Under the pieces are notes generated by a model. That model ran no database searches. It had not been told where the DNA came from and was given only the letters and a program-made list of their open reading frames with translations. A DNA stretch of 64,000 nucleotides, taken from the NCBI GenBank assembly GCA_019915135.1, contig JAHLMK010000006.1, forward strand, positions 2,046,001 through 2,110,000. Reading direction: 5' to 3'. Origin of the DNA: Strobilurus pachycystidiatus. Its lineage: Eukaryota; Basidiomycota; Agaricomycetes; Agaricales; Physalacriaceae. Positions 10,750-22,679 of the stretch are shown piece after piece; position 1 is the first letter of the stretch; the number at the start of each line of letters is the position of its first letter. Both the position numbers and the translations under genes were made by a program.

Positions 10750-11448
10750 ATGGCAAATATGAGGCCTGGTAGATTTCGCAATCCACCAGAATTGGACGAT
10801 CATCAGATAGAGTGCCTTGTCCCTGGAGAGTTCCCCTCTCTCCTGAACGACGTCGTGGACATGCCCAGCGACGCGAAAACCGAGATTGTCGCGCCGCCCG
10901 CCCTCGACGGCGGCAGTCTATACGCAGTCCTCATCTTCCGCGGCGACTACACGACGTGGGACTGGGCGTTCTTCGTGCCCGACGCCGCAGCCACGCCAAT
11001 CGGCAGCGCCGGCTCGCTCTTCCATGTCACCACCGTCCCGATGCAGGGCTCCTCCGGTCGCTGGGCATTCGAGATGCACGCCATCGCGGACTACCACGAG
11101 AGCAGCGAGCCCGTGGCGATGGTCCGCCTCGCCGATCTGCACGGATTGGGCAGCTTCAAGGATGTCACCCAGGAGCTCACTGCCACGTTCAACACCGTCG
11201 ACACCACCAACATCCATCCCGCCGAGTTTTCGTCCCGTCTTTGGTTTATCGAGGCCATTTGCGTCCTCCACGACTGCGGCTTCGTGACCTGCGAAGATGC
11301 CTGGCTCCTCGAAAGAGAGCTCAAACGATATGCCTTTAGTGCAATGGATTCGTATCTCGAGGGCGGTGGTGTGTCCTCAATATTTTTCCTCTTCTTATCT
11401 GAATCTCCGCCAGGCTACAGATTGTTCAAATCAGAACATTGCTCATAG
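10750..11448 (+). CDS. Hypothetical protein, agaricomycete family (about 216-232 aa)
   Basis: ATG at 10750 has a G at +4 and opens a frame of 232 residues. The core (LYAVLIFRGDY, WDWAFFVPD, GSLFHVTT, GRWAFEM) resembles small fungal proteins in which a wrapped beta domain carries an 'HWAF/WAFFVP...G.LFHVT' pattern, but I cannot name the family with certainty. A likely intron lies at 11366-11413 (GTGGTG...CCAG, 48 nt). Because 48 is a multiple of three and has no stop, both spliced (216 aa) and unspliced (232 aa) products are open and share the end YRLFKSEHCS. No signal peptide or membrane segment. The promoter region overlaps the adjacent tRNA-Thr gene. Confidence 0.6.
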   Translation: MANMRPGRFRNPPELDDHQIECLVPGEFPSLLNDVVDMPSDAKTEIVAPPALDGGSLYAVLIFRGDYTTWDWAFFVPDAAATPIGSAGSLFHVTTVPMQGSSGRWAFEMHAIADYHESSEPVAMVRLADLHGLGSFKDVTQELTATFNTVDTTNIHPAEFSSRLWFIEAICVLHDCGFVTCEDAWLLERELKRYAFSAMDSYLEGGGVSSIFFLFLSESPPGYRLFKSEHCS

Positions 11449-12725
11449 CCAGTCGCTTTAGAGGTCTGTGCGCTTCACCTCCCGCCGTCCTGCCTCTCAT
11501 ATCCCCCAGGTTCGTCTCGTATGACGCGTATCATTTATTATAGCCACGCAGCAGCGGGCGTAGCGGTTCTTGGGTGGACAGTGGACATAGCACGCCAGGC
11601 CGCACGTACCAATAGCTTCTAGCGTGCAGATGTCATCTTCCAGTTCATTATCACCTTATGCTCGACAAATCTTATAGCCTTGCGCGATCAGATGTGGATC
11701 TGTGCGCGCAGAAGAATGGCAATCTGGCCCAAGAAACCGGCGTAGATCAACAGCGCTAGCGACGACGCGGCGCTTCAAGACCGCCTTCGGGTTCCGCGTG
11801 GACAGTACCTGAAACGGTCAAGCCTCTAGATCGGCGCGGAACACGGTGCTCGTCCTGGCCCCACGGAGGACTGGTGCGCGTCGTGAACGTTAAGCTTCAT
11901 ACTACGAGATTGCTGGAGCACTTTCCCCTTCAGCTGCCGTTCCCTGACCGGGGTCACCAAACGACCGAGCATGCCATTCCTCTGTGTTACATGTTCCCAT
12001 GGTTTGAAGGTGTTACGACACTCTCTTGGACAACGGCTGGATTGTGTCCAGGAAGAACGGGCATGTGACGGTTGTTGGTGTCAACGCTGGTTGCTTTAGG
12101 TAGGATTCTCCCATTGACCCACTGGCAGCAGTGAGCAAGTCAATATCCGAGCGCGTCGAGATTGCCTCTATCCCTGGCCCACCCATGCTCTTTCATTGCC
12201 TTACTCGCCTCGGAGAAGGGCATGTGACGCTTTGCCACACCCTAGCAAGAACAGCCAGAACTTTCACAGCGAGATGATGCTTCGAAACAGACCCGCTTCG
12301 ATTGATGTTGCTGATGACGAAAGGGACCGGTCTACATCATCTTCTCGGACCTAGTCACGGTGGCAGCTGCTCAGCTCAGGCCGGACCTCGAGGGAGATGA
12401 ACGCGCGATTAACGCTTGACCGCGTTTCGACCGGTTGTGTTGGTGTTCCCGATATCGTTCCGGCGGTAATGTGATCAAACGCGTAAATAATCATCTGCTT
12501 CGACTTGCGGCATGGGATCAACCCATACGCGTTCATGGGTCGGATCTCTCAATTGACTCCCTTTTGGCGTCGAGCTCAACAATCACCCCCTTCTTCTAGC
12601 TCTGCATACATGCGACAGGATCTCCTCGATTAGTCGGTGCGATGGTATGGCCGTCGGTCGACACGTCCGGACAGTGCTTTAAGAGACTGGACTTGCCAAG
12701 AACTCGATACCCACACCTTCCTGAC
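11449..12725. other. Intergenic, nothing recognised
   Basis: About 1.3 kb with no frame of clear coding character, no tRNA and no repeat noted. It separates the hypothetical gene from the secreted-protein gene. Confidence 0.4.
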
Positions 12726-13445
12726 ATGCTTTCCCAAATCCTCTTCGTATTGGCTCTGACCGCTTACTCGTTCGCAGCACCAAATGCAGCGCCCGATAAC
12801 ACTGTCTATGTGACGAGTGCGGATAAGTTCTGGTATGTTCTGTCCCCTATAACTTATAATCATTTTCGTCGAGTCCTGGACACGTCTTCCATAGCCTCAT
12901 CGTTCCCCGAACTCCTCACACATCAGTGGGTGATAGCGAACGCCCTGGTGGTATGAAGGCGTACTGTTCCCCGAATGGAAAGTACAGTGACGCTCAAGGA
13001 GTCCTCCCGGCCGATTTTTGGCGTCAGGTGGAGTTCAAGTCAGGGAAAGGGAAGAATGGGGGACGGTATGCACAGTGTATGCGACGTCTTTCAATGAATG
13101 AATATCGCTGATGAGGGATCAATGGCAGTAACAGGATGCATAAACTCGAGCCACCTCGACCGCCTCGTACCGACCGACGCAGGAGGTCAGTACGATTCGA
13201 GCGGAGGAGATGGAGGGAGAGGGAACCCTCAAGGGAGCGTGTGTTTGGGGTACAGCCATTACGTCGAGCTTGTCGAGCCGCGAGGGCCACGGGCGTGTAT
13301 CAAGTGCTGCGACGATCCGGCTGATTGTCCCACCAACAAAGGTAAGCTACGTGTTTTATCTGAGACGTGGATAAGGGACTTAAGACTACTAGACACTTCG
13401 GGATGTCCCGAGGTCATTGCAGGGGATTACTTCAACTGTGGTTGA
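12726..13445 (+). CDS. Secreted cysteine-rich protein (184 aa)
   Basis: Four exons, 12726-12832, 12895-13076, 13129-13341 and 13393-13445, give 184 residues. Residues 1-18 (MLSQILFVLALTAYSFAA) are a signal peptide. The mature part has ten cysteines, an even number compatible with disulfides, and landmark motifs GDSERPGGMKAYC, LPADFWRQVEFK, GGQYDSSGGDGGRGNP, ACIKCCDDPADCP and GDYFNCG. I recognise this as a secreted family common in basidiomycetes; its function is not established and it has an effector-like profile. The acceptor at 12894 was chosen because it restores the conserved segment before GDSE. No transmembrane segment. Confidence 0.85.
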
Positions 13446-13563
13446 CCGGACGCTAGCGCTACAACGATAAGAGTTTGCGCAGCATATGGACTTTAGGGTG
13501 ATCATCGGACAGTGCTTATCATTCTGCACTAGACTATGAAATACGTGTCCAAACCGTGTCTGA

Positions 13564-14408
13564 TCATTTCGCACCAGATACAATCTCTTCGGCCGTCTTC
13601 ACAGCGTGAGCGATGAGCGGGTAGACTGTCATTCCTGCTTCATAGAGATTCTTGTTGAACGTCGCAGTGGCGTCCTTTCTGTACCAACAGCGACTCGGTC
13701 AGAGGTATCTTACTATCGATTGAAAGGGACAACGCACACCAAAGTAACATGGAATCCGCTGATTAAGCGACCAATCAGTTGGCGGACAGAACGAATGGGT
13801 GAAGGCTTACTTCTCGACACCATGGCGCGCAGTAGACTCGACGCATGCATGGGATAGCATGCCCATCACGATCAACTTTTCAATACCATGCTTGCGCAGT
13901 TGGAAGTCCAGGTCCGTGTTCGCGAAGCAACTGGGGGAGACAGCAGCGTCAATGAAGATTGATTCTCCTCCATTCCAATGAGTCTGCATACCTGAAATTC
14001 CAATGCTCGGTCGTGACAACGTCTCCATTCCCATAGTCCGGCTCCAACCCCTCAAAGATCTTCGCGCCGAACGTTCCAACTTCGAGCAACTTCTGCTCAT
14101 TTATGTTCACCTGCATATCTGTCGGGAACCGCCATGCCTCGTAGTCGTGCTCGTGCGTGAGATGGTGGAGCGCATAGAACACGGGGATCTTGTTCTCGGG
14201 AAGCCGGGCCCACGCGACGACGCGCTTGATGTTCGCGGTGGCGTTCACCTCGGCGAGGTTTTGCTTTATGTTCGGGTAGATCTTCCCATCTGGGTGCAGG
14301 AACTCGTTGAATCTGGCGGATGTAATGAGGAGGAGGACGGAAATAAGGTCTGAAGACCTACACGTCGATGAGGACGATGGCTGTCTTTGCTCCGTCTGTG
14401 TTGGACAT
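13564..14408 (-). CDS. Isochorismatase-family cysteine hydrolase (207 aa)
   Basis: Five exons on the minus strand (14408-14362, 14312-13992, 13930-13811, 13758-13738, 13678-13564), the fourth only 21 nt, join in frame to 207 residues, normal for the family. Motifs: AIVLIDVFNEFL with the catalytic Asp at about residue 15, a WARLPENKIPVFYALHH strand-helix region, and GMLSHACVESTAR with the nucleophile Cys at about 152, followed by GFHVTLVKDATATF. These hydrolases act on isochorismate, nicotinamide or related amides and esters; the actual substrate cannot be read here. No signal peptide, so cytosolic. A TATA box lies about 70 bases upstream of the ATG. Confidence 0.9.
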
Positions 14409-14475
14409 GTTCGATATGAGTTGTGTGGGGATTGGGCTAAAATGACAGCGTGAGACGCCAGGAAGCGTATGGCTG

Positions 14476-14483
14476 TTTATAAA
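14476..14483 (-). promoter_or_regulatory. TATA box of the isochorismatase-family gene
   Basis: TTTATAAA lies 68-75 bases before the ATG at 14408, a typical core-promoter position. Confidence 0.5.
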
Positions 14484-15867
14484 CGAGAAATCAATGGTCA
14501 CCGGCGGGCAACTTGAATGACAAGACCAGCTGATCATAGCCCGAGCCCGAGATCTGACTAAATGTGGTACGGCAAGGAGCGGGAGTGGGGGTGGAAGAGC
14601 AGTGTAATGCCCCTCCGCATCCATTTTGGCCTAGTTCGCAATGCAATAACTTAATCCCCTAACTTGACTTTTACCTGATTGCCAAACACTTGATCATTGA
14701 ATAGCCCCACACGGATAACTGAACAAACAAGGGTACAATTTAACACTTACATATATCCAAACACTTTCTTGTAGACCGAGTACACTTCGATTCGGGCTCA
14801 TTGGCTCGTCTACTTCCGTCCCGCCATCCCGCCAGTTTCCCGCCACGACAATTCTCTACGGAGTGTTTACCATCTCGCAACCTCGTCAATGGCGCCGGTT
14901 TGAACTTATCATAGTAGCATCAGCGACTAGGCCTGACTATCCTTGATGACCTTCCTTGGACTTCCATGCACCGTGAGCGCAGTCTTTTTGTATTCTTCGT
15001 CTCACGACCTGTAGTGGTCACCAATATGTCCGAACTCATCTTCCATTTCATCATTGACCGGCCAAGCAGCGGTCTCGGGTGAGTACACAGAACGAAGGCA
15101 TCCGAGCGTTTGAATTCAGCACCAGCTCCGTCCAAGTCAGGATAACTTAGCCTCAATATGATCGCGTCTGCAGCCACTGACACCGTGACACCGTCTCACG
15201 ACGAGCTGTAACTTATATCTGCGAGGATCCAAGTGACTATAACGCGCCTCCAAGGTATCGACATCGCCAGCTGGACGTGAGCGTGTGCCCGCAAGCTGAC
15301 GGTAACTCGGCGGTAAATATCAATCAACTTCATGATTGCTTGCTTGTGAACTGTACGCTCGTGGACAATGCACAGGAATGGATCCTAACCTACCTATGCA
15401 GTCAGACGCCAGGACGTGACAGACGCGTCGGTCCGAATGAGTGCGAATGATCTTGCCGAAATTCCTGTTGATCAAGCGCGTAACTGAACAGTGTGGCGTC
15501 AAAATCACTGATCATGGGGGAGCTTAACGTAAGCTAATTTATACTGTGCTGAGCAAACTCTCTCGCTCCGGAGAAGAATGAGAGCGAGCGCTTTGCAGAT
15601 AAGCAGGCCCCCATCGATGAGGGGGCGGGGTGTAATGCCGGTCTAAAGCATGAATGTGTACGACCTCAGACCCCCCAAAAAATAGCTGGGACATAAGACG
15701 TGAGACGAATCGACGACAACGAGCTGCTAGAATTGTAAGTCGAGGTCGTTGTACGTTCGAGAAGAGACCTCGATTGTGGCGGCATGTGGCCACGTGCGGC
15801 GGGCGCTTAAGTGTTATCTGATACATAGTAATAGTGATGCAGTAAGCCCGATCCTTTTTCAAATCTA
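14484..15867. other. Intergenic, nothing recognised
   Basis: Between the isochorismatase-family gene and ABC transporter copy 2. No coding exon, tRNA or clear repeat was recognised. Confidence 0.35.
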
Positions 15868-15929
15868 CCACCCATGCAACAAATGGCGAATAAATCCGCT
15901 CCTGGCTTTGCGTTCCGTCTGCCACGACA
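15868..15929 (+). promoter_or_regulatory. 5' flank of ABC copy 2, conserved with copy 1
   Basis: Contains AATGGCGAATAAATCCGCTC, then GGCTTTGCGTTC and CTGCCACGACA before ATG; the same blocks precede ABC copy 1 on the other strand (1177-1240). Confidence 0.4.
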
Positions 15930-18900
15930 ATGCAGGTCGATCCATTCAGCGTCAGTCAGGCCGCCCTCGCGCCTTCGCTCTGGACGGCTATCCTGCCTCA
16001 CGCCCCGAGGTGCGTGTTGACGGCAGCGAAGACAAGAAAGATAACGGACTCGCAATGCGTATAGGCCCGCTGTCCTCAAGGACACACTCATTATTCCCGT
16101 CTATGCCGCTGCCGCCTCGGCGCTCACTCTCTTTGGCCACATTGTATACCGACTAGCGACCAAACGCGCAGATGACAACGGACAAGGGCGCATCAAGGCG
16201 TTCGGCGGGCAGGCTGCATTCGCATGCATGCTGCTAAGGATGGTCGCGAGCATCGTCCTCGTCGTTTTGTCGGCATCAACTCTGTCAGGCGACGATTGTT
16301 TGAGAATCAGTGGTTGTCTTGTTTTCGTGCGTCGCTGCCCTATCCACTGCCGGTCATTTACCTGACAATCATCCAGGCGTATGCGGCACTTTTGGCATCC
16401 AGTGCCGTTATAGCGCAACCGTCCTGGAGCCGCATCTTCACGCGCCATTTCAATCTGGTCATGCTCGTCACGTTCGCCGTGTACTTTTACCGCGACGTCT
16501 TCCCTCTGATGACCTTCACCGAAGTCGTGCAAGATGGCTTCCAAGGTAGGATCCTCTGGGTCCAGATTGCCTTCATCGTTCTCGTTGGCGTTGTCATCCC
16601 TCTTGGCATTCCTCGGCCGTATATCCCACTCGACCCCAAGGTACCCATCACCTCGAATCACCCTTCGTGAACAATCGTTCACCTTTCGCGCAGAACCCTA
16701 TGCCTGAGGCGAACGCCGAGCAAACCGCATCTATCTTCTCCCTCGCTGTTCATTACTACCTCGACCCGATTATCTTCAAGGCGTATTCGATGCCTCATCT
16801 ACCGTTCGACGCGTTGCCTCCACTCGCCGACTACGACGATGCTGGGCACCTCAAGAAAATCAGCTTTCGTGTACGTCCCTCCAATGCATGAACCCGTCTG
16901 CCGCTGATATGTAGTCTAGCACGTTGATGTATTCTCTGGGGCCAAGAAACGCCATATCTTTTTCGGACTCATGCGCGTCTTCCGTAAGGATTATCTTGTC
17001 ATGCTGCTCATGGTTGAGCTTTGGGTTATATCTGGCTTTGCGGGACCCGTTGGCCTGAATCGTCTTCTTGCCTACATCGAGACTGGAGGAGAGAATGCCA
17101 TCATTCGGCCATGGGTGTGGATCTGTGGGCTGTTCCTCGGACCGGTCATGGCTTCTGTGTCGCTCCAGTGGTATATCTTCATAGCTGTGAGTGATAGACG
17201 TGTGTTCGTCCGTTTACATACCGAAGCTTAAGACTCATCCAGACGCGTCTGTTCGTCCTCACTGAAGAGATCCTCACACAGCTCACGTTCGAACATTCAC
17301 TCCGCATTCGCATAAAAGCCACCGCGCCCGAAACTACCTCGGCCACAGCCTCTGTCGCATCTACTCCGTCTCCGTCTGAGGGGTCGGACGATGGAACCGT
17401 CCATGATAGCAGCGCGTCTAGTGTCAACTCGGAGGAGACCGCCACTGCTGAGGTGGAGAAGGAGGACTCTGACGCGAGCAACCTCGTTGGTAAGATCAAC
17501 AACCTGGTCACCACGGACTTGATGAACATCGTTGGCGCCCGGAACTTCCTCCTACTCGTCGTGTATACGCCCTTCCAGTTGGTGTTATGCATGGTGTTCT
17601 TATATACGGTCCTTGGGTGGAGGTTCGTCTATTTACTTGGGGTTCTTCGATTGCCTCTCACCATAGCCGTTTCTTTTGTAGCGCGATTGTCGGATTGGGC
17701 TTCGTGATCATGATGCTGCCCGTACCTGGGCTCGTCGCCAAGTACACCCAGACGATTGAAGAGAATAGGTTGAAGAAAACGGATGGACGGGTACAGCTTG
17801 TCACTGAGAGTAAGTCATCTTCCTTTGCCCTCCCCCTCGCTTCGCTGATCCACTGTCTTTCAGCACTCACCTCCCTTCGCATGGTCAAGCTCTTTGGCTG
17901 GGAGGCGAAGATGGACGGGAAGATTGCCGACAAACGCGAGGACGAGCTCTTCTGGGTCCGCCGCAGACAGATTCTGGAACTCGTCAATGGAACGGTCAAC
18001 TTTCTGATCTCACTCGTTACGATGGTGGCGACGTTTGGCTTCCAGTGAGTGGTGTTTCTGTGATCTTCCTACGATGGTGATCTGAACCGTTGCTTTACAG
18101 TGTATGTATTCTGACCGTATGCATACAATGAGATTACTCAAGTCGGGATCTCTTTAGACTGTCGTCATGAAGCAAAAGCTGAGCGCGTCGATAGTCTTCT
18201 CGAGCATGTCGGTGTTCGATTCTTTTCGGGACCAACTTCATATGATCTTCGCGACCATCACCGACATTATGGCTGGGAAAGTTTCCCTTGACCGTATGAA
18301 CACTTTCTTGCACGAGGTTGGTCTTCCCATGATCTGCACTCTCATCACATCCCACTGATGAACGCTTAGACGGAATTGCTCGACACCTACACGGCGACTG
18401 ATTCCCATTCGTCCTTGCCCGACGAATCGAAAGTCGGATTCCACAACGCGTCTTTCGTCTGGTCTGCCGATGCTGAGACGACCCCGTCGAAGCGCAAGTT
18501 CGTGTTGAAGATCGAAGAGGAGCTCCTGTTTAAGAAGGGTGCGGTCAACTTGGTCGTGGGCCCGACCGGGTCTGGGAAGACATCGTTGCTTATGGCGTTG
18601 CTCGGTACGTGGCTTCGGCGGGTCCTGGCATGTTGGTATTGAACAATGTAATTGTGTAGGCGAGATGCACTTTGTCCCATCGGCACCGCGCGGCTGGTTC
18701 AATCTACCCAGAGATAAAGGAGTCGCCTACTCTGCGCAGCAATCTTGGGTCCAAAACGAGACCATCAGGGTTCGTGCTGACCGCATGTCCTTTTCGTATT
18801 GGCTGGCTAACAAGAAATCGCAGGAAAACATCATCTTTGGCTCCGTGTTTGAGGAAGCGCGGTACAAGAAGGTTATATACCAGTGTGGATTGGAGAGGGA

Positions 18901-21848
18901 CTTGACGTTGTTCGAAGCGGGTGACAAGACTGAGGTCGGCGAGAAGGGCTTGACGCTGAGTGGCGGACAGAAAGCTAGGGTTACTTTGGCTAGGTGCGTT
19001 CTACCAGGAGAGGATACACTTCGGAGCTGATAGTGAGCAAATAGGGCGATGTACTCTTCGGCTGAGATCATCCTGTTGGATGATGTACTGGCCGCGCTTG
19101 AGTGCGTACACCTTTCTCTTATCATCATATGCATCTAACGATGCGACAGTGTGCACACATCGAAGTGGATCGTTGATAAGTGTTTCTCTGGCGACCTAGC
19201 CAAGGGCAGAACGATCATCCTCGTCGTAAGTTCATGGCTCCTCGATCATACTGCCCGTGACCTGATCGATCTCACAGACCCACAATATAGCCCTCACCCA
19301 ACCCCTCGCGAACTTTGTTGTCTCGGTGAAGGACGGTCGTATCGTTAGCCAAGGTACTCTGAGCGACGCCTTGACGAAGGACCAGTCGCTTCAAGCAGAG
19401 GTGAAGGAAGAAGAGGAGGTTATCGAGCACGCCGAGCAGGAAATTGACGTGGAGGCGCCAGAACCTGCGAAGACGAACAAACCGAGTGGACAACTGATCA
19501 TGGAAGAGGAGGTCGAGGTCGGACACGTTAGCTGGACGGCTTGTACGTTTCTTTTCTTTTCTTTTTCCGGTACTGATTGCGAAACAGTGAAACTCTATTT
19601 CCATGCACTCGGTGGTAGTCACGTCTGGCTGTTCTTCTTGACTTTCATCGGCGGGCTGGCGATAACCCAGTTCCTAAATACGGCGCAGACCTGGTGGCTG
19701 GGATATTGGGCGTCGCAGTATGAGGGCACCGACGGGGCATATGTTTCCGTGTTCTAGTATGTTCGTTTGTATTCAACAGTCGCCCAACTGATCTCTCTTC
19801 AGCTATATTGGCGTCTATGCTGTGCTTGCAGCTATCGCGGTTCTTGTCTACTCGCTGTGTATCTTGGTGTATTTCGGAGGAGCCATTCGGGCTTCAAGGA
19901 CCATCCATCACAGACTCGTCAAGGCGGTGTTGGGTACCACTTTAAGGTCAATTTCGTTTCGTCTTTTACTTACAGATAAGTTATGAACCAATGCTTCAAC
20001 CTCCAGGTGGCTGGACACCACCCCGACGTCGCGTATCATCGCACGATGCACTCAGGATATTCGCGCAGGTATGATAACACATACACATTTCTCGAATGAA
20101 TTGACGTTGATGTCCACAGTTGACGGCCCCGTCGCGATGTGTTTCCTATTCGTCGTTGACCTAACCGTTATGCTCCTCGTCAAATTCTTCGCCATCGTGA
20201 CTGTCACTCCCGTCTTTATGGTACCTGCCATCTTCGTGTTCATCGCCGGAGGAATTTGTGGGCAGATTTACATCAAAGCTCAGCTTTCAGTCAAGCGTGA
20301 GATGTCCAATGCCAAGGCACCTGTTCTTTCTCAGTACGTTGCTGCGAGCTCTTAGTTACCTACTGCGGCTGACGTTTTTTGTGTAGTTTTGGTGCTGCCA
20401 TCAACGGCCTGAGTATGTTTTACGACTAGTCTTATGGCATCAATTAACTTTCGTTGTTTATAGCATCGATTCGCGCTTATGGAGTACAAGAGGCTTTCAT
20501 GAAGGAGTCACTTCAACGTCTCAACAAGTACGCGCGCGCATCGCGGGTAAACTTCAACCTTAACCGCTGGATCTGCATCCGTGTCGATGCCCTCGGTGGT
20601 CTCTTTGCCGCCGCACTCGCTACATATTTGGTATATTTCCTCGACCAGGAGGCTGCGACCACTGGTTTCTCGTTGAACATGGCCAGTATGTCTACTCTTT
20701 GGACTTTACTGTGAAGTCATCTGACTTTGTTATCGACAGTCGGTTTCAGTAATTTGATCTTATGGTGGATTAGAAACTTGAACGAATTTGAAGTCCAGGG
20801 TAAGCAACCTCTCTTGTCGATGTCAATGGCCTTCGAGACTGAATTAGTGGTGATCGTAGGTAACAGTCTGGAACGTATTCAGCACTACCTTACCATCGAG
20901 CAAGAGGCAGAACCAACCGAACGTGGAACTCCTCCGGCCTACTGGCCCGCCAGCGGCAGTCTCGTCGTCGAGAACCTTTCAGCTCGTTATTCGCCAGAAG
21001 GCCCTAAGGTCCTGCAAGACATCTCTTTCGAATTGAAGTCAGGAGAGCGCGTTGGAGTCGTTGGTCGTACGGGATCTGGGAAGAGTTCACTCACGCTGTC
21101 CCTTCTCCGGTGCATTTTCACTGAGGGCAATGTGATCTACGATGGACTCTCTACTTCGTCATTGAACCTCGACGCTTTGAGGAAGAGTATAACCATTATC
21201 CCACAGATGGTATGTGGTGTCTGCTCTCTGACTGATTGGTGCTAACCTCGTCTTCGTAGCCCGAGCTTCTCTCCGGCACCCTTCGCCAAAATCTTGACCC
21301 CTTCTCCCAGTATGACGACGCGACTCTCAACGATGCTCTTCGCTCCTCTGGGCTCTTCGCTCTACAGGAAGAGGCAGACCACGCCGACAAGCCGGAAAGC
21401 CACATCAACCTCGACACTTCCATTTCCTCTGGCGGCAACAACCTCTCCGTCGGGCAGCGACAGATCATTGCATTGGCTCGCGCCATTGTGCGCGGCAGCA
21501 AGCTGCTTATCCTGGACGAGGCGACATCAGCAATCGACTACAAGACGGACTCGATCATCCAGAACTCGTTGAGAAATGAGTTGGGTGCGGGCGACGTTAC
21601 GCTCATTACGGTCGCACACCGTCTGCAGACTATCATGGATGCGGATAAGATTGTACGTTCTCCACTCCAGCTCTTTGGGAATGTTGTGGCTCAACAACCT
21701 TAAGATGGTCCTTGACGCGGGGCGCTTAGTCGAGTTTGACTCTCCGAAGGCACTGTTGGAGATATCGGGCGGGAAACTCAAATCCCTCGTTGATGAGAGC
21801 AGCGACCGCAATGCGCTATATGCCATGGCACGGGAAACACGAGTATAG
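15930..21848 (+). CDS. ABCC-type (MRP/Yor1-like) ABC transporter, complete
   Basis: Complete exporter in roughly twenty exons separated by short introns; span given from ATG to stop. Order: TMD1 (YRDVFPLMTFTEVVQD, LNRLLAYIETGG), NBD1, TMD2, NBD2. NBD1 has Walker A GPTGSGKTSLL (18559-18590), signature LSGGQKARVTLAR (from 18956) and Walker B IILLDDVLAALD, with Asp instead of the catalytic Glu, the asymmetric site typical of ABCC proteins. NBD2 has Walker A GRTGSGKSSLT (21063-21095), signature LSVGQRQ (21443-21463), a canonical Walker B LLILDEATSAID and H-loop VAHRLQ. The end is LYAMARETRV. No frameshift was found. Probably exports drugs or conjugates at plasma or vacuolar membrane; substrate unknown. 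Paralogue of the partial gene at 1-1176. Confidence 0.92.
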
Positions 21849-22019
21849 GGATAGGCTATATCTCGTTGTCAACGAAAGTAACATACCATATCATAGACAT
21901 GAGATCGACATTGTTCTCCACATGCCAGCTCTAGTGAAAATGGTAATGTAGTCGGACTGCGACCAATACTGCAATCAGGCATGTGCAGCCATAGACTACG
22001 CCACAACTCCATGCGCATG

Positions 22020-22100
22020 TCCCTCTTAGCTCAGCGGTAGAGCGCATCACTAGTACCGTTCTACCATGATGAGGTCAGTCGTTCAAGTCGGCTAGAGGGA
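22020..22100 (+). tRNA. tRNA-Thr (anticodon AGT) with 10-nt intron
   Basis: Cloverleaf as in the copy at 10649-10731: acceptor TCCCTCT/AGAGGGA, box A TAGCTCAGCGG, anticodon stem CATCA/TGATG with compensatory change, loop CTAGTAA split by a 10-nt intron (CCGTTCTACC), and T-arm AGTCG TTCAAGT CGGCT. TTTT follows four bases after the tRNA. The 3' flanks of both copies are similar (AATC(A/G)TTTTGC(A/G)TCC), so they duplicated with flanking DNA. It lies about 170 bases after the ABC transporter stop. Confidence 0.9.
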
Positions 22101-22160
22101 ATCATTTTGCGTCCCGCTTCGCATAGGAGGATATTCATTCTTAATTTTTCAAATTTTATA

Positions 22161-22612
22161 GGGTGGCGAAGTAAACCTCCCCCTCGGTATCTTACCGGTT
22201 TTTTACCGACCCATCCGGACCCCCCAGGTATCGATACGGTAAGTTACCGTCCGATAGTCACATGACTGTTTCACATGATGTTTGTGGCGCAATTTCCGCC
22301 CAGCTCAAAAGGACATGAGAATTTTGTTCCTGTAGCTCATAATCATTGCATTTTACCTCTCAATGCCAACCCCTAGTCTCAAGCTTCAAATACCACCCCA
22401 TTTAGATGTTTTGAGCCCTGCCACACCTTCCCATGCCATCCCGCCACTTCCCGCCGCGCTGCGCGCCTCTCACGTGAATCAGTCACGTGAAAGCATCATG
22501 TGGAGGTAAGTTACCTCCTCCCCAGGTGCCGAGGTATCTTACCAGTAAGTTACCGGTAACAAACCGTCACAAACCGGTCCGGTACCGATACCTATGGTTT
22601 ACTTTGCCACCC
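22161..22612. mobile_element. TIR element (MITE-like), 452 bp, TA-flanked
   Basis: Left end GGGTGGCGAAGTAAACC and right end GGTTTACTTTGCCACCC are inverted repeats with one mismatch, and TA flanks both sides (22159-22160, 22613-22614). The interior has many short inverted GGTA(T/A)CTTACCGG-type words and no coding frame. This fits a non-autonomous DNA transposon inserting at TA. The superfamily cannot be fixed. Confidence 0.7.
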
Positions 22613-22679
22613 TATCTCGAAATTCGGATTTTCCAATTTTCATTGTAATTTTGAGACTTTTGGCCGCAGCCTGGCAGTA

